Shown in pieces: positions 1 to 12,073 of a stretch of DNA of 64,000 nt. A program made the position numbers and the translations under genes. The notes beneath the pieces were generated by a model. That model was given only the letters and a program-made list of their open reading frames with translations, was not told the origin of the DNA and searched no databases. The DNA comes from Sthenelais limicola (taxonomy: Eukaryota > Annelida > Polychaeta > Phyllodocida > Sigalionidae): the NCBI GenBank assembly GCA_942159475.1, contig OW804096.1, forward strand, positions 37,509,744-37,573,743. Direction: 5' to 3'. The stretch's first letter is position 1, and every line of letters starts with the position of its first letter.

Positions 1-1270
1 TCATGGCCATAGAGTATGCACAGTTAAAGTCTGAATTGTATATCTTACATCTAGTCAATTCTATTCAAACGATCTTTAATGAAATAAGATAATAGCATAA
101 TCCAAAGAAGCCATGCATTTACATTGTCAAGACTATAGTGATTTCTTATCACATATACATTTGCCAAATGTGTATTAGGATGTTGCACTCATTAGGTTTC
201 GGAAATGAACAAGTCGAAGCAATACATGTAATAAAATGAAAGTTGTTTCACCCATATGTGACATACTCATATCATTCCTAATGAATAAATCAAGGAATTC
301 ATTTTTTCATCATTGCCAATATTTGGCCCTCTGCTTCTTGTTGCTTCCCCAGTCATCCTGTTAATAGATTAGTGCTGACTGGGAATCAAGATTTAAGGGA
401 CCCATATGAGGTATGCTGGTCATTATGTCTCTATCATATTGTATCATCATCACATATCATATCATCATATAGAATCATCTATGCTATGCATGTTCTAGAT
501 TGACTGGCTGTTAAATTAAATCAGTCTCATTTTTTGTTCCTACTGGCCAGATATATTTCAAATAGTCAAGAGTCTATTAATTTGCATACTCAACACCTGA
601 AAAAAGGGGCAAGCCTAGTGTTGTTAGTAATACAATCAAGACAAAAAAAGAAGAAAAAATAGGGGTTCTGGGCACAAGACTATAGTTAGTTACCATTTTA
701 CCATCAAGGATCTTGTTTCTCATGTTACCACATCTGTAATATATTGAGTTCTTGTAGCAAGCGAATGGTTAAACACTGCTTACCTTGTCTTCAAATGCTT
801 CTGCCCACCAACCAAACTTCTGATGTGAACTGACGAATGCAAACGAAAGAGTCAACTGGTTGTATAACTTGGTCTGCTTTTATAGTTCATGTCATCTGCA
901 AAGTATTGATCCTTGTCTTCAAGAATCTCTTCTTGCTTCAGTGAACTCGATCAATACTTCTATAGGATTTTTATGTGTAAGAATGAAGTACATGATTTTT
1001 AGTGAGGTCAGTTGGTGCACTCTTTACAGCAGGCATGACAGGCAAAATAGTTCCTGGAAGAGTCTTGGCCCTGTGCGAAAAACATTTTCACCGAAAATGA
1101 ACTCAAGCTTAGTTCCGCCACCTATAGCATAGGTCTGAGAATGATAGTATCCCCAAACCCCATAAAAAGGAGTTAATCAATAACTAAATATGTGAGTTTA
1201 AAAGAAAACCGAGTCCTAAATAGGAGTATATTAGTGAAATTAAAAAGATAAAATGGCTCGAAAATGAGAC
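1..1270. other. AT-rich spacer with one dispersed-repeat copy
   Basis: No coding signal is visible; the one short reading frame here (860-1132) has no recognisable content. Positions 881-964 are nearly identical to 9657-9738, a direct dispersed repeat of about 83 bp that differs at only one or two positions (see the entry at 9657). Nothing else is recognisable. Confidence 0.6.
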
Positions 1271-1277
1271 AAATGTA

Positions 1278-1357
1278 AAAAGGCTGCCTATGCTGGGATT
1301 CAAATTCACAATGTCCAGTTTGGCACTCTTAGATGCAAACCACTTGACCATAGGGGA
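1278..1357 (-). repeat. degenerate tRNA-like (Leu-like) sequence, probably a SINE head or tRNA pseudogene
   Basis: On the minus strand an A-box (TGGTCAAGTGG) is followed about 45 nt later by a B-box-like TTTGAATCCC. A run of five T follows directly after the tRNA-like body and could act as a Pol III terminator. The acceptor stem pairs at only about four positions, and the anticodon arm (loop containing CTAAGAG) is broken. This is therefore not a functional tRNA gene. A SINE head fits equally well. Confidence 0.4.
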
Positions 1358-1364
1358 CTGCAGG

Positions 1365-3488
1365 GATCATGCATGTAAACACTGGCCATGCCATTGATGT
1401 CTCACATTTAATGTTTACTTTAATCGCCCCCATTTTCCTCATGGTGATTGAGGGAATAAATGTTAAAGTCCCTTGTGTTCCCCTAAGGCAAATTAATCAT
1501 AAACAAATATCTTGCATGCTTCCTGGATGTAGCCTGGAAAGCACCCACATTTGTTGACTCCATTTGATCTAGAACATGTGTTCTTCTTATCAGTATTTGT
1601 ACTAGTAGCTATTAGTACATCTGTCCTCTTTAAGGTAACAGCTGGAAAAACGGTCCTCTATCCAGAAGCCTGTCTATCTTTGTGTCAATTCCTCCTATGT
1701 GACACATTGGCAAATTAAGAACTTTCAATTCAAATCAAATATAGATTCTATCTATTTATTTACTATACTATTATAGTTATAGTGTATCATCTACAGCAAT
1801 AAGAAAAGATACAGTGTTATCCCTCACTCATCTAAATCTTTATCTGACGCAACACAGTATTCATACTGCATGATCAAACCAGAAAAGCACATACATAACT
1901 ATATCACAAGGATCTATCTATTACCTTAATATTTGTATACAGGAATATTAAATTGATAACTAAATCATGAATTGTACCAGGTTGTAATAAAACATACATG
2001 AAATGATATGCTGATGACACTATACATCAAACTCTTCTCTACTTGACTCGACTATATTTTCTATTTCCAATATACTTATGTATAGTGATTCTTATTTTCC
2101 ATCATGCTTTACACAATGATTATGGATATCCTCGACTCATCTCAACCAGGTTTCCAAGTTCCGAAAAACTTATTTATAGTGTTTCAGACATTGCCTTCTG
2201 TTTTTACACAATGTTTATAGATATCCCTGACTCAAGTCTCCTATGTTTTACTAAGCAAATATTGATTTTGAATGCATCATATGAAGGCTTATCTTTAAAG
2301 AAAATGTGTGGGAGAGGATTCATTCTCCTTTGCACCATTTTCATAGTACATAACTAAGATAATACAATCAAGTAATAATTTCTTTCTCGGCCAAATCATC
2401 TTCCTACTGTCTTCTCCCCCAACACCCTACCTATATTAGTATATTGGTCTTCACTATACATTTCCAGATATGCCCCAAAATACTCTTATTCCCTTTACAA
2501 TGATATGGTAAGGTTTACCTTCAGATTTTAAGTAAGGATCAAAATAGATGACATCTATGTTTTAAATATTCTTTAAATTCTGTCCTTGTTTATATCGTTT
2601 GAATCAGGTTGTAAGGTTAGGGAGGTTAGTTGGGAGATAGAAAGGGAAGCCTCCGCCTGTAATAATCACAATATAACCTTTTAAAGCCCAAAGACTATTT
2701 AGGAAACTATAATTTTTGTTTTTGCAAATAGCAGAAACATTATAGTCTTCAGAGTATTTGTGCAGCATTATAATGATCAACATCAATATTTACCAGCAGA
2801 AACAGAACAATATACAGTCAGTTTCTCTCTTACATGGAGGCAGACATATTGGTGACCAACAGTGCCACTGGTGGTAATTTACAATAATTGATGACGTCAC
2901 TGACCCATACCCTCTGATTAGTTCACCTACTCGGGACTATATGTAAACAAACATTCAACTCACAGCTGCTTATTCCGAAGCATTGGTATATATACATAAT
3001 TATGTGTTGTATCATCAATGAGAAGATTTGGATATTCATACTATTATAAACAAATAATAAATACACCTTATTCACCCAAGAGACCTCCCCTGATCTCCCC
3101 TGTCTCACCCTTACCCCACATAACTTTAGCACCTTCCCCTCTATTTATTTATTGCATATTCAGACTCAAAGGCAACCCGTTGTACAATGCTCATCATTTG
3201 TTTACACAAAACAGTGGCTCAAATCAAATGAAAAATGGTATGTCCACTAAGGCATAGCAGGGGCAAGGGCTGGGCCTCGTTTTGAGTTGTGGGCATCATA
3301 TGTCATCAGAGGTCACATGACTTACAGTAATGGCGGCATCCATACAAGTTGTCTGCTACAATTAATTCCAAGTAAAATAGCTCCCTACGGATTTAATAGA
3401 TGAGTGTTACATAAAATACATATGTGAGATTGTTGGATACGATTTTCCCGCCTTAAAAATGTATACATGACATCCTATGAAGTTTCGG
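1365..3488. other. non-coding AT-rich spacer
   Basis: Only short reading frames without recognisable motifs occur here, for example 2043-2357 on plus and 2604-2786 on minus. No repeat family was identified in this stretch. Confidence 0.5.
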
Positions 3489-3489
3489 C

Positions 3490-3677
3490 TTTAATTATAA
3501 TGTAATTACTAGCACCAGTGTTGACTTGTAGTTGACTATCAATCATAATTCTTTTAATTATCGTGTAATCAGTAGAACCACTATTTACTTATGTTTAATT
3601 ATCAATTGTAATTCTTGTAACTATTGTGTAACCTTTAGAGCCACTATTTACTTGTAGTTAACTATCAATTGCAAGGA
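3490..3677. repeat. diverged 63-bp tandem repeat, three copies
   Basis: Three consecutive units start near 3490, 3553 and 3615. Each runs from TTTAATTAT..TGTAAT through AG..CCA.T.TTTACTT to TATCAATxxxAATTCT. The period is about 63 bp and the copies are roughly 70-80% alike by eye, so this is an old minisatellite. The units carry no open frame. Confidence 0.75.
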
Positions 3678-3679
3678 AA

Positions 3680-4110
3680 ACTAAGTAGGCCCCTCTGGCA
3701 AGTTAATGGACATGGTCCTCATTTATTATGCGCGGTCTAGACACAGGGGTTGGGTGACCATGGTGGATTTAATGCCCTCCATACTCCCTCCCCTATTTCT
3801 CTGCCCTAGTAACTTTTATGTACCTTGGTCACCGACCTTAAATAGGGGGCCTAACCCCAATCTCCATACTTAACTGATTCATTTAATCCAACAAAAGGCT
3901 TTGTTTGATTCCTGGAATGGGAGAAGGTGGTGGGGGTCTCTCACCCCTTCTGGCCACCAGGGGGCAGGACTGCTCTGTATAGAGGGGGCGGGGTCAGGCC
4001 TAGCGTGCGCTGGCAGACTTGAGAAATAAAGTGACTTTTTGGAAGCCAGCTAAGAGTGAGGTTGTGTTCTGTTTACTCCTGGAATTCCTGGATTCTCTTA
4101 ACTTTAAAAG
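3680..4110 (+). repeat. possible solo LTR or promoter/polyadenylation block
   Basis: This block is more GC-rich than its surroundings. It contains a TTAAATAGGG TATA-like stretch near 3838, then CTGTATAGAGGG near 3974. An AATAAA lies at 4025-4030, with a GT-rich stretch (GAGGTTGTGTTCTG) about 35 nt further on. This order resembles the U3-R-U5 of an LTR, but no second copy, tRNA primer site or target duplication was seen. It could equally be the end of an unrelated transcript. Confidence 0.25.
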
Positions 4111-5780
4111 TAGCCTCAAAACTACAAGGTCATCAAGGTTATTACATAGGTTTGAAAGTGTGTACAGATAAGATTTCCTAAATATCTCATATTTAGGGTG
4201 AGGGAATAAATGGGTCTGTTTTTACAAGTATGATGTTTTGCCTAGATATTGTATTTCCTGCCCTATCCTCACCGATATACGTTGTATCTTAAAGATGTTA
4301 GTCTCATTTCATTCCTACTATACTAAGGGCTTTCATTCCAGGTATACTTTTGCTAGGCTGATTCAAATATTTAGTGTCCTAAAATGCTGAAAACTGTTTT
4401 TTACATCATTACCAGCAAAGTTATTTTAAAACGATTTGCACAATGACTGAAAACATATTCTAAATATTTCTTTTAATTTCCCCAATACATCTAGGTCTAA
4501 GTTTATTATGATTTTCGAGCATATGCACATGGTAACTACCTGCACAGTGACCTTCAATAACTTCCAACCATCACACTAACGCAGGAAATCCCTTTTTTTA
4601 CATGAATTTTCATTCACTGGAAAAAAATCCTGGTTTTACTTTAAATCCTAATCCAATCTTCACTAAATCCTCATACTTAGGAAATACGTGTGCATCCACA
4701 CACTGTCAGTGCATCCTCATAAATCTGCAATCCCTAAATCCAGTGTAAATCTGAACAGGTTGAGCAGTGTTTACTCAACAATTAGTGTCATCCATTTCTC
4801 CTTAATTAGATTACTGTGGTACAGCTTGCTCTTCTCTTTCTTGGTGTTACAATGGAATACACTACCACTACAGAATACTGGAACATGTGAGACTATTGCG
4901 TAAATATAAAGAAAGAGCTGATATAATTGGGCAGCTAAATTCTAATGCAAAGATCGACTTAACATGTTTTGTGGGTGGAAGCAATGGTGTGGGTTGGGCT
5001 AAGACCTATAAGCATATTGCTATTCGTAATTTCTAACGATTCAAAAATCACCAAAGAGCAATTAATTATACAGTTGTTGGTGTATATAATATTGGGTAAT
5101 ACACACCAGTGTTATCCCACTTTTCAGAGCTCATACTGTTGAAGTCGGCTGTCTTGCATCTTAGGAACATGTTTTATTGTCATGTGTGTTTAGCAAACTT
5201 TGACGTAGGTTATAAGGTAGCTTAGTCAATTACTCCATACACAGTCGACATACAGCCGAGGTGGGCTTATATGCATGGTTGCTTTTGAAAGGTCATTGAC
5301 ATGAGATGAAATTGCCAGTACAGGTGCCCTATCGGTGATCAGTTGTCATGAAATGGTTTCTAATGTTGCTTTTGAAAGGTCATGGTTGAAAGGTACAGAT
5401 GGCCTATATCCTACTCTTCTTTTGTTCATTTGTTTTTTCTTCCAATAAATTTGAATATTTTCTTCCATGATGAATGAATGGAGGGTCTATAATACCCTGT
5501 ATTTATTCATCATGGTAGAAAGTATTTTAATTTGTTTAGTGTACTCATTTCAGTGTTTAGTGCCTTTACTCGTGTCAGTACATGTATCAAATTCCAAGGA
5601 CATCCTTGTATAACCAATTTCCTAAGGTCATCCTACAGCTGTATATTAACTATTTTACTAGCTCCCTCTAACCTACTTCATTGCAACTAGATCAGATGCC
5701 TTCTTAGATGTGTTCTTTACTGTAAACATTTCCAAAAATTTCATCTCATGTTACGATCTTTCAAAAGCATTCGCATTTTT
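4111..5780. other. non-coding spacer
   Basis: No gene-like reading frame, splice-bounded exon or recognisable repeat is visible in these 1.67 kb. Confidence 0.5.
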
Positions 5781-5856
5781 TTTTTTTTTTTTTTTTTTTT
5801 TGGGGGGGGGGGACATGTCCGCCCTGTGCCCCCCGGTTCCGACACCTCTGAATGAG
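5781..5856 (-). repeat. retroposon 3' end with long poly-T/poly-G tract
   Basis: A run of more than 20 T is followed by about ten G and then a C-rich stretch ending CGGTTCCGACACCTCTG. Read on the minus strand this is a GC-rich element end followed by a C-run and a poly-A tail, as in a retroposed SINE-like sequence. The family is not identified. Confidence 0.4.
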
Positions 5857-5880
5857 CGTTTCTTGATATGAATGTTTTAG

Positions 5881-7760
5881 ATGAGATTAGATTAGATTAG
5901 AAAACTTTGTCATTGGCATCAGTGCATGTTAAAGAAGATCTCTCTGGCTAACGGGAGGCTCTCAGCCTCTTTATGGTCTTATAATCGTCCATTGTATTGG
6001 ACAATGTCGCTCCTATCAATGACTTGAGCGATTCTCAACAATGTATGCAGTTGTCAAATTGTTGAATATGACACTCAAAGTACAAAACTGTTACATAAAT
6101 TTGTCTCTCTCTCTCTCTGATGACGAGATGGCAGTTAATAATATGCTTTGTATAAAATAATCGCCATTTCATATACGTCCAGTATATGTCGCTCTGGCAT
6201 TAGTTTTAAATGTTTCACTATCTATTTGTTGGTGAGCCACCGTCGGGAGCCTATTCCAAGAAAGCGGTATTCTGTTAATGATTGAACGTCTTATTTGTTC
6301 CGTTTTTGGAACACTGTGCTTGAGCACTTTCCTACCTTATTCAAAATTTCTTCTGTTTATATATCTTAAATCCATATTTTGGGGGTTTTGGGCCAGACAG
6401 TGGCCCACCTGTCACAGGTGGCAGCAATCTAATATTGATGTGCAAGTCCCTAACACTCGCCCTGGATATGTAATTTGTATATTATCTTTAATATTTGATT
6501 CTGAAAAATCTGCAGTTGATGGAGGTTTGTAGCACTATGGGAGTCATGGAATAAATTGACCACCTCGATCTATGAGAGGAAGTACCATAATAGGCCATGA
6601 GCTGTACCCGAAAGGAGTGATTTTCGTTCGATGTTTCTAAGTCAGCATGTTGTACTGGGGTATATTTAAATTACATTTCTAGGTGTACGAGTTGGTGTTT
6701 GATCTGAGGTACCAGTAGGTTGGGGTATAGTGCTAGCTAGCTTGTTACCTATTGACGCGAAATAAGTATTTATATGGTCAGGGACGTCAGATGGGGCAAT
6801 GTCTATTTGGTTTTGCAGGAGAGTAATTTGGGAGTTCTTTTGTTGCTGCTTAGCATTTACTAGTGGGGAGATGATTTTCCAGAAATTTTTTGATTGTGAT
6901 TATTGTTTTCTATTTGCAGGTAGTTGTTTTTTAGATTTTTAGCTTGATGATTAACTCGATGTCAGAGAGCTTTTGCTTGTTCCATTAATAATGGGTATCT
7001 AAGCTTTTTAGCCCTCTTTGCTGCATCTGGGCAAATAAGTTTTGAGAAATCCATGGCTTTCTTGCCTTTACTTGTTTCATTTTTAAGATTGGACACATGT
7101 CATCTATGATTGTAGTTATATTCATTAATAATATGTTCCAATAGTTATCTGGGTCCTTTGTGCTCAGCAGGTTGTCTCAGTCACAGTCTTTTGAATTCTT
7201 AGAGAGAGTTTCTGGATTATAATTTCCATAGGATCTACATTTGAATGGGATTTTCTTATAGGACTGTTTTTGATTTTTTAATATGATGTAGGTGGGCTAG
7301 TAGTCACTTATAATGATGTCCAATACTCATGAGTTATGCACTATTTTTGAATCAGTATATAATATCAATAGTCGTTGGTGCTTGTAAATATCAAAATTTT
7401 GGCTTTGATCCATTCACCTTTAGGTAATTTTTTTCGGCCCATACAGTAAAGTTATCTAAATCATGCTGCAATAATCTGGTTGAATTCCTAGCCAAGATAG
7501 GCATGCTAATAGCACAATCGTCTGCATTAAGAACCAATTTTCCGCGAAAATTGCATTTAATTAAATCATTTAAATAGATGGTAAACATCAAAGGCCCGAC
7601 AACACTTCCCTGAGCAGCGCCTGCTTTCATTACAACTTTTTCAGATGTATAACCGTTACAAACAGTTTTTTTAGTTCTATTTGTACAGTACGATGTCAAT
7701 AGTTTGATTGTAACATCATCTAAGCCCAGATTACCTAGATTCTTCTAACAATAGCTTGAT
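5881..7760 (-). mobile_element. LINE (non-LTR retrotransposon) relics, minus strand
   Basis: The minus strand holds decayed pieces of a LINE ORF2. 7391-7699 encodes reverse transcriptase motifs GAAQGSVVGPLMFTIYLNDL (usual form GVPQGSxLGPLLFxIYINDL) and LNADD (usual YADD, so the Tyr is replaced). Around 7020-7080 a KARKPWISQ stretch resembles the endonuclease-RT linker. Near 6250 a WNRLPTVAHQQ stretch resembles the usual LINE C-terminus. The plus-strand (GATTA)n at 5881-5900 is, on the minus strand, a pentanucleotide 3' tail. All frames are broken by stops. The RT piece lies upstream of the linker piece, opposite to the order in an intact LINE. Confidence 0.65.
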
Positions 7761-8146
7761 AATTACGCTGTTAAACACCTTAGATTTGTTGAGAAAAATA
7801 GTAGCACTACAATGTCATCAATTCACCTAAATTGGTTGGTTCTTTGGTTGGGATCATTTGAATAAACATATTAACCACATTTTTTTATTGTACATGGATT
7901 AGACATATTAAGGAACAATAACCCATATTCGACTAATGGTAGAATATGTGCCTTGATAATAATGATGATCATGTCTTTACTCAGGTAAAGTCACAGAATA
8001 CATAAAACTAGGTTGTACACTGATACAGTGAAAGGTTATACAGGTTCTAATAAACATTCTGCTGTGGTTGAATACATTATAAGAATCCTGTAAATGGGTG
8101 ATAATAGTAATAAAATAGCTGTCTTTTGACAAGCCCAATTCGGAAA
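7761..8146. other. spacer between repeat blocks
   Basis: No gene or repeat is recognisable. The short minus-strand frame that begins here runs into the inverted repeat at 8147 and looks fortuitous. Confidence 0.4.
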
Positions 8147-9641
8147 GCTCATTCTGTGCCCAGTCAAGCATTGACGTGGACACAGCAATGTCATTGTCAA
8201 GGACACAAGTGCAATAACAAATGACGAGGAGGGCTATTTAAAACTCTGATCCACTACAATGTCAATGACCTGATATAAAGTAAAATAGATATAAAACGCT
8301 ATTTATTTAATGTATTGGCAACATATACAGCACAGGCCATTATATTTCCTGTCCTGAGAAAAGATTTGATAAAAAAAGAAATTAAAGTAGGAGTATATAA
8401 AGGGAGCTGAAAGGATCTAAGTACCCTATTGAACCATATGGTAAAATAACAGTTTGCAACCCCTTTGAAAGCATACGTAAAAGGGTCAAAATGATATGAT
8501 CTTACATGGATATATTGAGTATTGTGCATAGATTGCACTCACTTGTTCCGTTATGTTGACTATTTTGTATAATTTAAGAAATTCATGGGGAAACTTGAAG
8601 AGATTTTAGCCTTGGTTGCTATGGTCATCAAGGGAATTTGTCACCCACTGTCCGGCCCACTGCCTGGCAGTGTAGTGCCAAAGTAAACAATGGCTCAAAT
8701 GTCAGGATTATTGTAGTTTATAGGCAATAAATGTTGCGGAAAACAAAATCAGTTCATTCCTATACTTGTGGATACACTGCCATGTGACTGGATGAGCAGA
8801 GGCCGTCTCGAAGTATGATAGCTGAACGAGGCTGGGTGATTGAAAAGGATGACTGGAATCAATAAGGATGGCCTGAGGAAATGTGCGGTATTTAAAATAG
8901 TACTTCATCAAGAAGTTGTGTTACCCGTGAAATACAATTAAATAATTTCTGCTCTTCAAGAATTATTTGTGTTTCAGAGCCCTGCAGCTGCAACCAAACA
9001 GGTTTGTATTACTACAAGTCATAGATGCCAGCATATATATCCGTGTTTGAAGTTACATCTGATGGTCATGTTATCATAAGGATACTCAGAGATATGGGAC
9101 TGCGAATGTCTATCACAGTGCTGCTGGAATGGATTCAGTTCAAATCTGAAATACAAATATTTGGCAACATTTTTTATTGAAAAATGCAGGGATTATTTCA
9201 AATGAGAATGTGTCCGATAAAGAAATATAAAAAGATAAAATTGAGACCAAAAGTCCATCATAAAATGTGGTAAAGAAAGGGATGAGGCATTCAAAATTGC
9301 AATGAAAACAGGGGACAAATTACAGTGGCAAAAGGCTAGAAAATTAAGAGGCAGAGTAGATACCAATATTAAAAAAGCTTTTCAGCTGCTTTTATATACT
9401 CTTACCTTAATTCATTTTTTTTAAATCTTTTTTCAGGACAGGAAATATAATGGCCTATGCTGTATATGTTGCAAATACATTAAATTAAGGGCTTTTTATA
9501 TCTATTTTACTTTCTATCAGGTCATTGACATTGTGGTGGATCAGAGGTTTAAATAGCCTCCCTCGTCATTTGTTATTGTATAGTCTTATGTCCTTGACAT
9601 TGCTGTGTCCACGTCAACGCTTGACTGGGCACAGAATGAGC
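8147..9641. repeat. long inverted repeat: 220-bp arms around about 1.05 kb
   Basis: The left arm 8147-8367 and the right arm 9423-9641 are reverse complements over about 220 nt, with roughly 90% identity by eye and a few short indels. The left arm begins GCTCATTCTGTGCCCAG and the right arm ends with its complement. The central 8368-9422 has no recognisable transposase. Candidates are a non-autonomous DNA element with long terminal inverted repeats, or two copies of one retroposon in opposite orientation. Confidence 0.6.
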
Positions 9642-9656
9642 GGCAATGTTACTATT

Positions 9657-9738
9657 TATAGTTCATGTCATCTGCAAAGTATTGATCCTTGTCTTCAAGA
9701 ATCTCTTCTTGCTTCAGTGAACTCGATCAGTACTTCTA
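9657..9738 (+). repeat. direct copy of 881-964
   Basis: Starts at TATAGTTCATGTCATC and runs to the AGTACTTCTAT end, matching 881-964 almost base for base. It directly abuts the right arm of the 8147-9641 inverted repeat, so it may mark where that element inserted or the edge of a larger dispersed family. Confidence 0.7.
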
Positions 9739-9739
9739 T

Positions 9740-10580
9740 TCTGGCTAAATCCACCAGTAATGCAATGGACTACATATAACTAGGTGTTGAGGTGCATATC
9801 AAATAACTTTTTCACAAATCCTTTTTGTTTTATTAAAGGTTTAGGCTTTACTATCATATGTACACGTGGGTATCCCTGTACACATTAGTATCTCAGGCAT
9901 GGTAATTAGTGGTATTTCTTTCAAAAAACATTTTAGACATAGAATACTTTTCTAGTTTGCAATTCTTTATATTGTCTTAACTGACTGGCACATTTCAGGA
10001 AATTGTAATTAAATATGTACCCTCATTTTCATGATTATTGAATTATCTGATCTTTCTATACTTAATTTAAACCTTCTTTACTTAAGATCTAAAATCAGGA
10101 AAAAAATTGTTGACACTCGGAAATACTTGCAATATGTACAATGAATCAGTTGAGCATTGAATCAGAATCATTTGCGTTTTTATAAAAGAATTATGAGTGT
10201 CCCATTGGTGTATCACGTGGGTATCACAATCCTGATAATTATTGTTAGATCTTTCCCAAAAATATCTCAGTGATAGAATATTTTCCAATTTTGACTTTCT
10301 TTCTACTGTTCTAGCTAACTGGTACATTATGGAAGTTATTTATTTGTATGCCCAGCATCTTTATCATTCATTGAATTGTGTTATTTCTTTTGTAGTCAAT
10401 CTAAACCTGTTACAAAGAGGTATGAACACATTTTGGGCAGGGTTCTTGTAGATAAATAACTAAATTTAATTTATGAAGCAGATGAGGACGGGCTGGTTGT
10501 GTGAATGGTGGAATGAAAGATGGGGGAGGGGCAGTTTCAGAATTCTTCTATGTCTCCCATCGCCTCAATAGTAGGTCCTC
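9740..10580. other. non-coding spacer
   Basis: AT-rich DNA with no supported gene. Overlapping short frames on both strands near 10080-10450 show no known motif. Confidence 0.4.
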
Positions 10581-12073
10581 CATCATGATATGATATGATA
10601 TGATATGAGAAATCTTTCATTTAACACTTACAGTGAAAATGACAAATTGGTCTACAGACTTCTGGGATGGTCCCAGTTCTTCCAGTCGTTCCCATGTTTT
10701 AGAAGATGAACTAAAGAGGCTAGTGTTTTTATAACATCAATTCGGTACCAATAATGTTAAACTCTATGTTAATTAATTACATAATTAACTGCTGATAGGT
10801 ACACATTTCCTATTAGCATGACTACGAGGTTTGCTATGTTAATCATACAATACAGTACGATTAAATTCATAGTATGGCAAGGTTAACGATAGTAATAATA
10901 ATATAAACAAAATACAATATAGTAAAAACATATAGATATATCGGTTTACATGGTTTTGTTTCACTGATTTATTATTAACAAATTATATCGTTTTGGTTCT
11001 CTCGGTACAGAGAGATATTATTTCGGTCGGTGTCTGATCATGGCTTGTTAGATATACTTCTATTAAGCCTTGCATTATCGGATTCCCCTTCTGTGTCACT
11101 TTGTACTGCTGAGGCTGAGGCTGCTGAAGGTCTACCAATTTTTGCACATATTTCGGCTGCCTTGGCTGTTGCTGCGGTGATCTTTGTACATGTGCTCGTG
11201 GGAACAGTTGCAAAATAAAGCAATATTTTTTATGCAACAAATTGACAATATTTTCTGTAAATTGTGTACATAATTTGCTGCCTCTAGCCAATTTATTGCT
11301 CATGAACTTCAGTATTTCGCATCGATTTTTTTGTTTATATATATTCATGTGCAATTAGCACACACAAGTGAGGTCTAGCACGTCCCTGTGCACAAGGCAC
11401 ATTAGCTCACTGTCCTGCAATAGCTTTTCCCACATAATTAGGTAATTTATATAGTACTAGTATTTCAGGTGTATTCCGACGTCTTCAAAATGATTTCATG
11501 TACTTTTAACATGGAATTCCTCAACATGTGCTCTGTCAGATATTTTATGCACTCAGATAGTGACTTTTTTCACCTTTTTTTCACCTTTTTCTGTTTTTAA
11601 ATAAAAAATGTTGTAATTATATTCTACAATGTGTATTTACATTGGATATATTGGTAAATAATACTTACTTTGTTTCCTTGTGACATAATTAGTCTTCTTT
11701 TGTGGGAGTTTTCGTTGTTGCTCTTCTGAAGGTCGAAATGCGGTCTATTTTGTTTTTATATAGCGGTCATGCATGTTTCTCATGTCTTGCAACAAGGTGG
11801 CAGTGTGACTGACGCTACTGGCAACACGCCTCCTAGTGGAAAATGGTTACAACTTATAGTGAACAGGTAGCCGTCCATTGCGATTCGTAATAAATAGGTT
11901 CAACGATGGTTAACCAGCGATAGCGATCCTTAACAAAGGATATTTTAGCAGAACCACTTATTCAACGGTTCCACTATATAGCTATTTCTATCACTATTTT
12001 TTAGATAGCGATCATATCGATAAATAGTGATATATCATTATTATTTTATCGTTACTAGTTATGAAACGGGGCC
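10581..12073 (-). mobile_element. mixed transposon remnants: pentanucleotide LINE tail and DNA-transposon end
   Basis: The (TGATA)n at 10587-10608 followed by GAGAAATCTTTCATTT has the same layout as the pentanucleotide tails at 5881 and 21645, so a minus-strand retroelement 3' end is likely. At 12052-12073 the sequence TTACTAGTTATGAAACGGG is the reverse complement of the motif at 42006-42026. Both look like ends of one DNA-transposon family. Between them a 123-codon minus-strand frame (10983-11354) is Gln/Arg-rich in its centre but unrecognised. Confidence 0.4.

Noticed and set aside
3490..3677. CRISPR-like array
   Set aside because: Units are contiguous tandem copies without unique spacers, and the host is eukaryotic.
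3680..4110. Retroviral or LTR-retrotransposon provirus
   Set aside because: Only a TATA-like and AATAAA arrangement; no second LTR, primer site, gag, pol or env.
10983..11354. 123-codon minus-strand gene
   Set aside because: Low-complexity Gln/Arg centre, overlapping frames on both strands, and position within transposon remnants; no recognisable domain.
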